From Aradus depressus (taxonomy: Eukaryota; Arthropoda; Insecta; Hemiptera; Aradidae): 64,000 nt of DNA. The DNA lies in the NCBI GenBank assembly GCA_963662175.1, contig OY759218.1, forward strand, positions 8,114,001 to 8,178,000, written 5' to 3'. The translations under genes and the position numbers were made by a program. Below the pieces are notes generated by a model, which was not told the origin of the DNA, did not search any database, and saw nothing but the letters and a program-made list of their open reading frames with translations. This document shows, piece after piece, positions 36,801 to 49,900 of the stretch (position 1 is its first letter; the number at the start of each line of letters is the position of its first letter).

Positions 36801-39800
36801 TATAACCACAAATATGGATTATAATGACCGAAGAAAAAAGAAAAATCACAACTATACCAAATTAAAAAATGGGTATATCTTGGCTTATACTCTTAGTACT
36901 TATCACGATAAATTTGGCCCTTACTCCATCTTACCTCATCGCATTCATCTTATGGATGTGTCCAACTGTAATACGGAGGGAGGTTGCATGAAGGGTTGCA
37001 TCTTTTGTTTTTTTTCTATAGGTATTTAGGTAGGCGTATTGCCCATATAAGGAAAAACTTTGAAATTTAATTACATCCACAAATTCATTTTTTTGAAAGG
37101 CGAACGGGTATTTTAGATTTAAAAGGTTGAAACAACATGACATTTTTTGTTGTTCACCATTATAAATCGTATTTGAATGAAATAAATCTATAACATTTGA
37201 AAAAATGACAAAAACCTTCTTGAATGTATCATAAATAAATAAACCATCAGTTTAAATTTAAATGACAATTAATCACATTGTCTAAAACCTTATACTTAGA
37301 ATAAAAAAAGGAAAAGAAAAAAAAAAAAAACTGGCAGGGTTGCTTGGAATAGTTACATTTAGTTTCATATGCTAAAAGTATTGTACGTTAGTTAGAATTC
37401 GTTTATTTAATTTCTCCGGAAGTTACATTTTGGCGAAATATTATTTGATTGACTGCGTTTTTTTTTTTTTTTCTCAAAGTTTAAATCTATAATAGGTTAG
37501 GTTAGGTTAGGTTTTATGACTCATGCCCGGGCTTTAACAACGAGGTCATATCGCCTACTACCAGAGCGCTCTTTCGTCACTCTGGTGGACATGAGCCCGA
37601 CTCTACTGTGGGAGTCCTAAATTTTGCCTACCCTAAATTTTTATTCATCTAGGATAGGGGTCTTTAACGAGTACCTGACATCGTACAGGCTCGGGACTAT
37701 CGCTTAACGTCCCATCCGAAGGACGGCGTGCTTAAGTTTATTTTACCTCCCAGATAAAATAAACTAAGGGCCTCGGTCGGGCTACGAACCCACGACCTTG
37801 AGCTCAGAAGTCAAGCACGCATACCACTGAGCTACCGGCGCCCTCAAATCTATAATATATAAAACAATAATTTTTATAATGCATAATTATTATACAGCTG
37901 CTTTTATTTTTTGTTAATTATTTGTAATGTTTCTTGTATTCGAAACAGGAATTTTTTTTTATGTTGATATATTGTGCTTAGTTGTTCCAATGATGACACG
38001 ATATATTGTGCTTAGTTGTTCCAATGATGACACGATATATTGTGCTTAGTTGTTCCAATGATGACACGATATATTGTTCTTAGTTGTTCCAATGATGACA
38101 CGATATATTGTGCTTAGTTGTTCCAATGATGACACGATATATTGTGCTTAGTTGTTCCAATGATGACACGATATATTGTGCTTAGTTGTTCCAATGATGA
38201 CACGATATATTGTTCTTAGTTGTTCCAATGATGACACGATATATTGTGCTTAGTTGTTCCAATGATGACACAGTCGCTAAGCCCATCCTTTCCTTTTACT
38301 TATTTTATTTATTTTTAAATCAGAAATACCTGGTCACAAAAGTGTGTTCAGATGAAACACCTAGATCTCCATTTCCCAATGATGCATTTCATTCGTATGA
38401 GCAATACTTTTATCTTAAGTATGGTCAGAAGGTACGAAATCCTGATCAACCTTTGCTCGAGGTACGAGTAATTTCCAGCAAAACAAACTGCATATTACCC
38501 AGGTTTTTATTTTCTTTATGCTTTAATTTTTTTCCTCTACTAAACATCAGTTAATAATTTAATATTATCAACATTTAATTTATTATTTTAGAGGTAAAAG
38601 AAATGGATCATCCAGAAAGTTAAGTAAGGACGTGGATGATAAAGAACAGGTATTGATCCCTGAACTATGTTGCCTCTTAACATTTCCTGCCGTTTATATG
38701 CTAAAAGTTACTGCTTTACCTACGATAATGCATCGTATTAAGTATTTACTTCTAGCGGAGGAATTGAGACTAAAAATTGCTTTTGGAACAGGCCTCGGAA
38801 GGACGAAATTCACCAAAGGTTTGTATGTTTATTTGAGTTTTGCTTTTCTGAATAATAACCCAACATTTCTGAATTAAAAGCGATTTTTATTTCGTTTCAG
38901 ATTTTGCTTGGGATCCAATAAAGTTTGATTCTGGATCATTGCAAGATGATGAAAATGAAACAAGTGTTGAATGTACTATAGAAATCAGCAATATGTTGTC
39001 AAAAGAAATGGAAGCTTTAAATCCTTCGGGAGTTCAATGGGATAAGTCGGAGGAACCTCTTGATATCGAGAGAAACATCGACTCAATTGACCTTCTGTCA
39101 TTAATGCACCAAGAAAAATTTTTTGACAAGTACACAGTGGAAACTGTAAGAAAAATATGTGTATATAAACCGCCAATGTATTTCCCCAGTTTGAACTATT
39201 TACTATCAACTGAGTTATCTATGTTTCTCTTAGACCTTCGTCTCCTTGACTCATTTGGTTTAAAGCTATTGCCTTATGTACTTGAGCATTAACATACTAA
39301 AAAATAGGTTGAATTCATTTCATGAGGAGTTAATTCCCTCTTTTCGACTGAATTACTGATATTCAGTAGCTGTCTTGTTGTAGACCTCTGAGTTTACTTA
39401 TAAAATTGCATGTCTGCTATTCATATATACTGCCCATAGCTGGAGAAGTAAACTTTATTAATTAATGTTTTTTAAACTTTTTTGAATAAGTAAAAATATT
39501 GCCTAGAAATTTATGTATACTTCATTTACAGGAAGTTAACAACATGAGTTATGTTTTACCTGATCCAGTCGAAAATCCGGTTCATCTAAGTCTAAAGGTT
39601 CCAGTGACAGATCCTTCGGGTAATAATTTTGGCCCAGAGCTCAGTGAAATATTTCAGGTGATTCCCATGTTCCTCTCCCCACTTTTTTATTTTTGAACTT
39701 GCTTATTCCAAAATATATATATATATTCAACTATTTTTATTCTATCTTCAGGTTTTACTGAGTGCCAGAGCCAATGACGTTGTCAATTTTGAAAGATTGG

Positions 39801-42800
39801 AAATGTTCGGAGATTCTTTTCTTAAATTCGCTGTTTCCCTTGGACTATTTATTTCCTTTCAAGATAAAGACGAAGGAAAATTAACAGTTGTTAGAGGAAA
39901 AATAATTGGGAATCGAAATCTTTTCTATTGTGGACGGAATATTGGCCTTGGCAGTATGTTAAAGGTAACTTAAAATATGAATGTGTTATTTTTAGGGTTC
40001 CGTTGGTTAGTGGAAGGTAGCATAAACAAAAACACATTTACCCACAATGAGCCAAACCAATCTGATATTGTGGGAAAAAATGTATTAGCGAAAATTAGGA
40101 GGAACACGGATGAAACAGATAAAATAAAAAAATATTTTCTAAAAAAACGTTAGGCCTGTGACATCTTCACCTCAAATTTCAATTTCATTACTACAATCTT
40201 TTCTGAGTTGAGGTTATCACAAAGTTCCAATCACATTTATACATACGGACATAATCAAGAAAATGGTTAAATCATGGCAATACCATTGCCTGAAATTGAG
40301 AAACTTTTGGGGCTTTGGACCTCTCAAAATGACCCAATTTTCGAATTTGTAAAATGCTCTATGTTCAAAGCTCGAAATAAATCCTATTTCATGTGTTGGA
40401 AGTGTAAAATCGGCCAAACCTCTGGCTTTTGCAAATGAACGCCACACTTTTAGTCATTTATTTCTACAGGCAAAGCCTATTATTACACAAGAAAAAAAAT
40501 ATATATATATATATAATAAAATAAAATAAATGGTTTACAAATAACCTCATAAATAATACAAGAAGTAAAATAAATTATTTTGATATGTATAAATATAACA
40601 ATTATTTAAAATTTACTTTAATTAACAAAAACTTAAATATTACAATTTGGTTATAAAATTAACAATATATTAATAATTATGGAAACAATAAAAGAAAAGT
40701 GTTGTTCAATTTTGTTTTTGAAGTAGGTTGAAAGGTCTTGTGCTGTGTTAACTGTTTGTTGCGGCAGTAAGGAGGAGAGTGCAGCGTCTTTTGCAGCAAT
40801 GTCTGCTTTTTCGTTCCCAGAAATGCCAACATGGAACGGGATCCAAATTAGTTTTAATTTTTTTTGTTTTTTAATTAATTTTGAATGCCATGAGTGAATT
40901 TCTTGAATGCTTTTGTCAACCGACCAAAGATTTTGAATCGCCAGAATCGAGCTAAGAGAATCTGTGAAAATATGAAATTTGGAATTTTGTGATTGGGATG
41001 TGAATATAAAAGCTTGCAGTAACGTGAAAAGTTCTCCTGTGAAAATGCTGCATTCTGGATTGATTTTGAACGTCCAGTTCGAATCTGGGGTGACTAATGC
41101 ACATCCCACACCCTCCTCCATCTTGGATGCGTCTGTGTAGATCCTGGTGTAGTCCATGTGTCTCCTGCATATGTCATTGTGTTTCTGTATAAAGTATTGT
41201 GCCGGTGTATCTGTTTTCTTGTGTTTGTGTAGTTCCATGTTTGTGTTCACAGGGCTCCACATCCAAGGCGGGTCCCCGCTCTGCATTCTTTTTTCCACTT
41301 TGTTCCGGGTCGCTATGTTAAAATGTACCAAGTATTTTCGTACTCTTGAGCAGAAAGGAGTAAACTGGTTGTTTATTGGAGGACGAGCAGCTGTGAAGAC
41401 GTCCTGAGTATCAGACTTTGAAGCTAATTTAGCAGCGTGTTTCAGAGTGAGGTACTTTCTTCTGTCGCTCAGAGGGAGCTCGCCTACTTCACTAAGAATG
41501 CTAGTCACTGGGCTGGTATAGAAAGCTCCAATGGCAAGTCTCAGTCCGGAATGATGGACAGGGTCTAGCATTTTGAGTGTTCGTTCCCTCGCTGAGTTGT
41601 ACACAATAGATCCGTAATCTAGTTTGTTCCGGACTAGGGCTCTATAAGTTGTTAGCAATACTTCCCTCCCTGATCCCCAATTTTGGTGGGTTATTACCTT
41701 TAGAGTATCCAGTCTCCGTTTACACTCGTCTTTTAGAGCTCGTAGGTAGGGTGCCCATGTTAATTTGGAGTCGAAAATTAAGCCGAGAATCTTGACTGTA
41801 TCTAAAAATTTCAGTTCGGTGTTGTGAAGAAGGAGTCTGGGGTGATGAGGTGCAATGCGTTTTCGAGTAAACATTATACATTCCGATTTTTGTGGGGAGA
41901 ATTTGAAGCCAGTTCTAGTTGTCCATTTTTCTAGATTATTTAAGGACTCTTGTACTGTGTCCTGGATGGTGTTTATGAACCTGCCTCTACAGCATATGGT
42001 GAGATCGTCTGCATATAGAAATGCTTTTGCAGGTAATGCCACTTCCTTAACTATATCATTAATTGCTATTAGAAACAAGGTCACACTTATGACGGAGCCT
42101 TGGGGGACACCATTTCGGAGCTCATATTTTCCAGAGAATACTCCGTTGACTCTTACCTGTAGGAATCTATTCGCTATGAAGTTTTTGATAAATAGTAGCA
42201 TGTTACCCTTGATGTTATTTTGGAGCAGTCCTCTGAAAATCAAGGGTTTCCATACCATTTCATAGGCCTTTTGTACATCAAGACATGTTGCTAGAACGTA
42301 TTCGTTAGTTGTGAAGGCCTCTAAAATTTCAGTTTCTAGGTTTATCAGAAAATCCGCAGTTGAGTGTAATTTCCTGAAACCATATTGGAACTTTGAGAAG
42401 AATTTTTGTTTTTCTAGGATCCATTGTAATCTCCTGTTGATTATTTTTTCGAGGACTTTACATTTAGTGCAGGTTAAAGAAATAGGGCGATAATTTTGAG
42501 GTAAAAGTTTGTTTCTGTGCGGTTTTAAGATCGGGACAACGGTAGCTAAGGCCCAAGAAGAGGGAAAAACATTGTTGAGCCAAATGAAATTAAAAATGTC
42601 AAGGAGATACTTTTTTCCTGAGATAGGCAATTTCTTTAGGAATGCATACGGAATATCGTCGGGACCTGGACTAGCACCTGTACAACTTTCCAACGCTGTC
42701 GTCAGCTCCAAGAATTGTAGGGGAGCATTGAAATCGGTATCATTATCAGCAGGGTTTAAAACGTAGAAAGTGTCATCCTCATTTCTTCGCTCTAGAAACA

Positions 42801-43918
42801 ACGGGTCGTAATTTCCATCGCTTGAATTTTCCGAGAAGACTCTACCCAGCGCGTCCGCGATATCCTTACTTTCGGTAACGATGTTGCCTGGGGCTGTCTC
42901 GATGCCACTTATACCTGAAAAGGAATGATACCCTTTTATCTTCTTAAGCTTTTCCCAAATTACTTTTGGAGGGGTTTGATTCGTCATTGATGACACATAT
43001 TCCATCCAAGATTTCCTTTTACTCTCTTTGATAACTCTGCGGGAAATGGCCCTGTATTTCTTAAAACTAATTAAGTTGTCAATGGTTTTCTGTTTTTTGT
43101 ACCTATTGAATGCATGCTTGGAGTTTCTTACAGCCATTTTGCATTCATCGTTCCACCAAGGCACTAAAGTTCTATTTTTTGTGTACTTAATTTTTCCAAT
43201 GCATTTTAGTGCAGCATTAATAATCAGAGCAGAAAAGCTATCAACAATGTTTCTAATGTCGGCTATTCGGAAATGTCTCTGCTGTACTAAGTTACCTATG
43301 GTGTCATTAATAGTTTCACCAAAGGCATCCCAATCAGCACTTTTCATTTTCCATTTCTCCAATATAGGCGGTTGGGATTTTCCTCCCATAATTTCAATTT
43401 TGATTGGAAGGTGATCACTTCCGAAAAGATCTGCGAGAGGTTCCCATGATACCGACTGGGCTAGAGTGGCGCTACACAACGTCAGATCAATAGCGCTCAA
43501 TCAATGGACTCAGACGACTGACAACAAACTCAGAAAAATAAAAGACGAAAACAAGCCATGGAAACCTCCAAGCAACATGAACAGACGAGACACGGTAGTC
43601 ATCACAAGACTAAGACTTGGACATACGAAACTGACACATTCCTACTTACTTCTTGGACTTGAACACCCGACATGCTCCTGCAACCAAGACTATACAGAGC
43701 TCACAGTACAACATATACTGACTAACTGCACAAACTTCACCGCATTAAGAAAGAAATACAAACTACCGACTGACATGAAAAAACTACTTCAAACACCCAC
43801 CGACGAATACAACGGACTCATCCAGTTCCTTCAAGACACAAACTTCTACGAAGACATATAGAAGCAATAGTCGTCGCTAATGGCCCTGCAGTCGATGCGA
43901 CGTTAAATAAAAACTAAG

Positions 43919-43965
<47 letters not shown>

Positions 43966-46900
43966 GAAAATATTTTAACTTTAACCACGCTTGGAGGAGA
44001 CGCTCTATTCATGAGGGTTGTTAATTCTTGCATCATTTCAGAGTTCAGAAATTTCAACTCGTCAAGTTCCTTTTTATCAGAGACAACATTTTTTATGATA
44101 CTAGCCAAACTTACTAAGACCCGTCGGCTGTCACGACTTTCTGTCAGAACCATTTTTAAAAGTTGATTGTTACTAATATTCACCTCATCCACGTCAACCC
44201 TAGAACCGAATAGTTTTCGACCACAGCTCATATGATAAAATTTATTACACATTATGCACTGAAACCGTTTGTTAGCCGTATTTTGATCACAAACAGCACA
44301 GATATCTTTAACAATATCCCGGGACTTAGACACAACATCACCATTGGCCGCCATCTTGATTTATTTGAACATAACATACAATATATTACTTTGAACATAA
44401 CATACAATATTGTTGTTTTAATTCAGTATGCCACCCTGTTTTATAATTATTTTCATTATCCTCAATTGTAAATATATTATTTTTACATTTTATTCGTTGA
44501 GTTAAATCGACTATAATTTCTGCGATTTAATTGGTCTTAGTGTGATTATTTATTTGCTCGTCTTAATTTAATTGTTTCTAACTTAGGTGAATCCCTTCGC
44601 TGTAGATGATTGGGAGATACCTGGTTATTGTTTGATCCGCAGCGTACGAGACATAATACGGGAAGCCAAAATATCTCCAGACATTCTCTATCAGTTTACG
44701 TTCTCCAAATAGTATGTATATTGACGATATTTTATTTGTCATTTTTTTTTTTTTTTTAATAAGATATAGTACATGTCCATGGTATTTTATTTTGATATGC
44801 TGGAGAACCTCCAGGAGAATGAGGTGGGAGGGGCTAGTGGGGGAAGCATGAGCTCTCCATTTTACTTCCCCTGCTATACTAAGTATAGGCAATAAATAAA
44901 ATAAATGTATCGATACGAAATTTTATATGTAAATCCAGAATCCTCTAACGACGACACCTATTATTGAGGCTTAACATAAAAGCCCTGATAACTGCCGATA
45001 GAATGAATGTATCGACACAACATTTTATATGTGTGTTCAAAACTCCAAAAGAACAAGAATTTTCAGCAAAATCGGACAAAGAGGAGGGGAGGATTAGGGG
45101 AGAGGCTTAACTCAAAAACTCAAGTAACTTCCATCGTTATTAATGTATCGACACCTAATTTCATATTTGAATTCAAAACTCGTTAAGGACTACACTTATC
45201 AATTTTCAGCGGATTTGGCAAAAGGGGAGAGGGGATATGAGGTGGGGCTCAACTCATAAACCCCAATAACTGCCGATGTAATAAATTTATCGACACACAA
45301 TTTAGTAAGAGGATTTAGGAGCCCCTATGTAAGTCAACTATTGAATATTAGCGTAAACGGTCGACTGGTTTTGGAGAGGGAGCGAAATGTTAATCGATTA
45401 ATTCCTTCTGGGGGAGTACATTGTTGATGATTTACCGACGACTTTTGTTTTGAAGTCGGAAAACAAAAGTCCGCACCAAATTGTTGATCGATTACATAAC
45501 TTCCTCTATACTTCGTATAGCTAATGAAGTAAAAAAAAGCTAAGTTTGTTGTATTTATTTATTATAAGTTTCCACAATATGCCCGCGTTCCTCAACTGCA
45601 AAATTTAATAAATTTTGTTTATTGTATTTGAATGCACTAAGATCAAGTAGTCATCATTACTTTTCATTTGATGTATTACTCTGTTTTATTGAATCCTTAG
45701 CCTAGAATAAAATTCATGAATTGTGTCTGTACTTACACTACATTCCGCAGCCACTGTGGCAGTAGTGGTGGCCACTTTCTTAAAAAAACATCTACTCTCT
45801 TAGGAAAATGATAAATGAAAGAAAGTAATGTTAAAAAAGAATACAGATAAAACAAAATATTAATCTGCGTTTTCTGTTATATAAAACAGAACTATTTTGG
45901 ACTGTTTAAACTCAGTGTTTTATATTTTCTTCTCTTCCTCTAATGTTTTTGTTTAAGTGGAAAATGTTTTTCTAGTGAAAGAGAAACAGGGCTGCTGAGA
46001 GATTCAACAATGTGTCAACTACATGAACAGCTGAGTAACGCCCTTGAGGCGGATGAAAACACCGAGACTTTTTCTTGGTCAATCATTGGACAACAGTACG
46101 TCCCTGACAAAGTCATAGCTAACTCCGTCGAGGCACTTATAGGTGTTTACGTTAAGGTTTCCATTTCTTTAATTTTTTATTTTATTTTTTTAATAATATA
46201 AGAAGAACAATAGAATGAACTGTCCTTCCATTGTTCACAAAATGATTTTTTTTTTTTTTGTTTTATTTACGATGCATATTAGCCATGTCACTGTGTTATC
46301 TAGTTATTTACGACATCCATGGCCCCGGGAGGGAGTTCTATCTACGAAATAAAACTCCCTCCCGGACGGGATTCGAACCCGCAAACCAAGGTGAGACCAT
46401 GCGACCAAAGCCCTACGCTCTAGCCCGCACGGCCACTATGCCCCTCTTGAATTAATTATTTAATTTTACATTGTCAAATCAAAATCCTGTTTAGTGAACT
46501 CAGATAAATAAGAATTCTTTATTACTCAAAAAAATGTGTGCTCATGATGGACCTGTTTTATGAAGTACAAATAAGTCTTCACGAAGGCACTTAATTTTAT
46601 TATTTCTTTCAACTAGCTGTGTTACCCGTATTAATCAGATATGATTTCAATTGAAAATAGGCGATATGACCTCGTAGTTAAAACGCGGGTATGAGTCGCA
46701 GAATCTAAATATTGTATTAGGTAGTTAAAAGTTTTAAAATTGTTCCTTCCATAAGAAAAGTGTTTGCGAATAATTTCGAAAACTAAAGTTTTCTAGCACT
46801 TATATTACATGATCGTCACTCGTTTTGACTTATTTTGTGTGCACCTTCACAGTGATCCATTTTTATGAAACTCCGAATGTAAGCCGGAACCAGATTTTAA

Positions 46901-49900
46901 ATATGCCATAGCTACACATTCTAGTATTCGTATACAATCATAACACTGCAACGAATTGCATTAATTTAATGTGTATTTAGACATTTCGCTGACAGAATAC
47001 ACGAAATATGATGACTACCCCGGGCAACGCTAGGTACCACAGTTACCCAGTTACTTTATAATATTACCATCAAACTATAGAGGTTCATCTCATTTTGATT
47101 TTGTTCGGAGCAGGCTAGATTGATAAGGTTGTTGTGTTTCAGAGTTGTGGGGTTGAAGGAGCTTTCAGACTCTGCTCCTGGCTGGGAATCCTACCGCAAC
47201 ACATCAATGATCCCGACAGGTTATTGTACTCATCTCCCCCGACGGCTAGACTCACCTCCAGGTCTTCCACTGATGTGGACTCTCTCCTCATCATGCCCAA
47301 CCTCCTCGAACATAAGCTCGGCTACAAGTTCAAAGACAGAAGCTTCCTCCTCCAAGCCCTCACACATTCCTCTTACTTCCACACATTGACCGACTGCTAT
47401 CAGAGGTTGGAGTTCTTGGGGGATGCTATACTTGGTACGATCCATTGAGAGTTCAGAATTATATACAGTTCATTCCATTTAACCTTTTTTGTATCCGATA
47501 TTTAAATTTATGTTATGTAACATATATTTTTAAAAAATTCAAATTTAAAGAATCAGGTCCCCATTTTCTTAAAACTGAAAATTGACTTAATGAGTTTTCA
47601 TCGATTTGTACTTTTTGTATTCTCAGAAGGCACAATTTATGTTCTAAAATGATAAAGATCTGAGAGGTGAAAATTTTTCTTTCTAATACTAACAGAAAGT
47701 TTCCTTAGACTTCAGCATTATTGGATGTTTTTTTTTATAAATCTTCGAACTTTGGATCTTTTTACTGGTTGAAAACTATTTAATTCCCTTCCTTTTTATT
47801 ATTTTATTTCCTTCCTTAGTTTTTATAACGTTTCTCTGAAACCGTCTATTTCCAGATTTTCTGATTACTGTTCACCTCTTCTCCACATACCAACTTACCC
47901 CAGGACAGCTGAGAGACCTCCGCTCTGCTTTGGTTTCTAATGTCACCTTTGCCTGCCTCACTGTTCGAAATGGATTCCATACACATATATTGGCTAAAGC
48001 TTGTAAACAAAATGAACGGATTTGTCGTTTTGTTGAACGTCAAGAATCTCGGAAACATGCTATTGGCGTTGAGGTAAATTGTATGCTCTATTATTTAAGC
48101 TTTTTATTCAAGTATATAGCATTTATATAGAGTGTTATACTCTATGGACACACAGTGGATATGTGTGGTGAAGGTGTTGTGAGCACACCTCCACTCAAGT
48201 CATTATAAGGCCCTGAAGAAAAAAATAAATAGTTTTCGAAACGTTGGCCAAATTTTGAATTTCCTTTTACACGACAGAACCTCGATTTTCTTCTACATTG
48301 AAAAGAAACTGTCGACTCTATTAATCATTATACCTCAACCCTTCGTTGGACGGTGGCTCAACCTGGGAACTTCGAGTACACTACAATATATTTGTGGAAT
48401 TAGTCAATATAAAAGTTGAACAAATATCTTTGATTTTATTATATTTCCACTATATCGGCACAGATAGCAGAACATTTCATGAAAGACCTAGTCTCGCAGT
48501 TTTCTTAGCAAATCGAAGAATATACCCGTGGTTCAGTCCTCTAAAATCTTCATCAATGATCATATCTCTACCGAAAATATTAAATTTCTTTTGGGCGTAT
48601 CTCGCGCATCTACCCAGGAAGTAAACTGCCGCTTCATCGTTTCCTCCACATCTTTCACAGGTGGGTGTCCTTGACTCCTACAATATTGGAATTAACTTGA
48701 GTGTCCTTTGATGCAGGTACTGTTTCTTGTCGAGGAGGATAAATTGCACCTAGCTGAAAGCATTGACGTTCCCAAGATCCTAGGGGATATATTCGAATCC
48801 CTTGTCGCTGCCGTCTATTTGGACAGTAATAAGAATTTGGAAACTGTATGGCAAGTCATATACAGATTGATGCATAAAGAAATAAGTAAGATCATTTTCA
48901 GTTACATAATTTATTTGTAAAAAGTATTGCTACATTTTAATTTCAATAATCTGCCCTAAAGTGCAAATCAAATAAATGTATGTATAAACATTTTTTTTTT
49001 TTTTAATGTCTAGCTGAGTTTAGCAAAAATGTGCCGAAGAACCCCATAAGTTTGTTATACGAAAAATTTCCTTCACCCTTACCAAAATTCGGGTAAGCTA
49101 TGATTTCTGATTTACTAATTTAGATAAATACATTTTAAATAATTTAGCATTACTCTTGGCGAGGTTTATGTTTAATAACTAAACATTATCTTGATAGTGA
49201 CATTTTTTCGTCCCACCTTGATTTTCCATCTACGAAAATATTCAGATAAGAAGAGAATGGTACGTTGTCTTGATCTAAAAAAAATCACGATCATCTAAGA
49301 AAATGTAAATTCAAGAGATCTAACAAAGAAATATTGTTCAGAATTTCCTATTTTTTTTTTTTTTTTTTACTGTTCTATAAATCTATAGTTATGACTCATA
49401 CGTGGGCTTTAACTACAAGGACATATCGCCTTCTACCAGAGCGCTCTTTCGTCACACTGATGGACATGAGCCCGACTCAACTATGAGAGTCCTAAATTTT
49501 GCCTACCCTAAAGTTTTATTCACATAGGATAGAGGTCTTTAACGAGTACCTGACATTGCACAGGCTGGTACCATCGCTTAATGTCCCATCCGAAGGACGG
49601 CGTGCTTAAGTTTATTTTACAACTTATTTATAAATATATGTTAATAAATAAGTAGAATAGCAAACCGTTCAAACATGAAGTTCTACTGCCGTATCTTTTT
49701 TTTTTTTTTTATTTTTTTTTTATTTTTTATTTTTTGGAGGAAGAGGAAATCCCTAACGGACGAGGGGAAGTAACGAGCTTCCCGACAGTGTGGGAATCGC
49801 ACCCACTAAAACCTCCTCCCCCATCTCCTGGGTGCTTTCATCCCTGGTGTGGGACCATAACACCCTCTTCGTCCTCCGATGAGGAACCATGGTTGTGGCT

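Larger units (their letters stand above)
36311..38323 (+). other. Dicer intron 15
   Basis: Unassigned sequence 36320-37480, SINE A (37492-37846, - strand) and a 34-bp minisatellite (37966-38272) just before the exon 16 acceptor. Confidence 0.7.
39965..44586 (+). other. Dicer intron 20 with twin-primed LINE
   Basis: 4.6 kb, mostly retrotransposon: inverted LINE segment 40690-43500, direct 3' segment 43500-43964 with A-tail, and an ORF1 fragment on the - strand at 43970-44354. Confidence 0.85.
46157..47142 (+). other. Dicer intron 22
   Basis: Contains SINE B (46256-46447, - strand) and a SINE A end fragment (46650-46705). No exon. Confidence 0.65.

Noticed and set aside
36549..37143. Short frames in Dicer intron 15 as extra exons
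   Set aside because: Exons 15 and 16 join directly in phase and preserve PAZ continuity; no motif in these frames.
37494..37513. True telomere or telomeric insertion
   Set aside because: Only four units, and they form the tail of a SINE.
37966..38272. CRISPR-like array
   Set aside because: Units are contiguous tandem repeats without unique spacers, in a eukaryotic intron.
44232..44471. 79-codon + strand frame
   Set aside because: Antisense of the ORF1 zinc-finger fragment.
46365..46447. Second tRNA-like sequence as a tRNA gene
   Set aside because: Repeated at 27853-28045 with the same non-tRNA body, so it is SINE family B.
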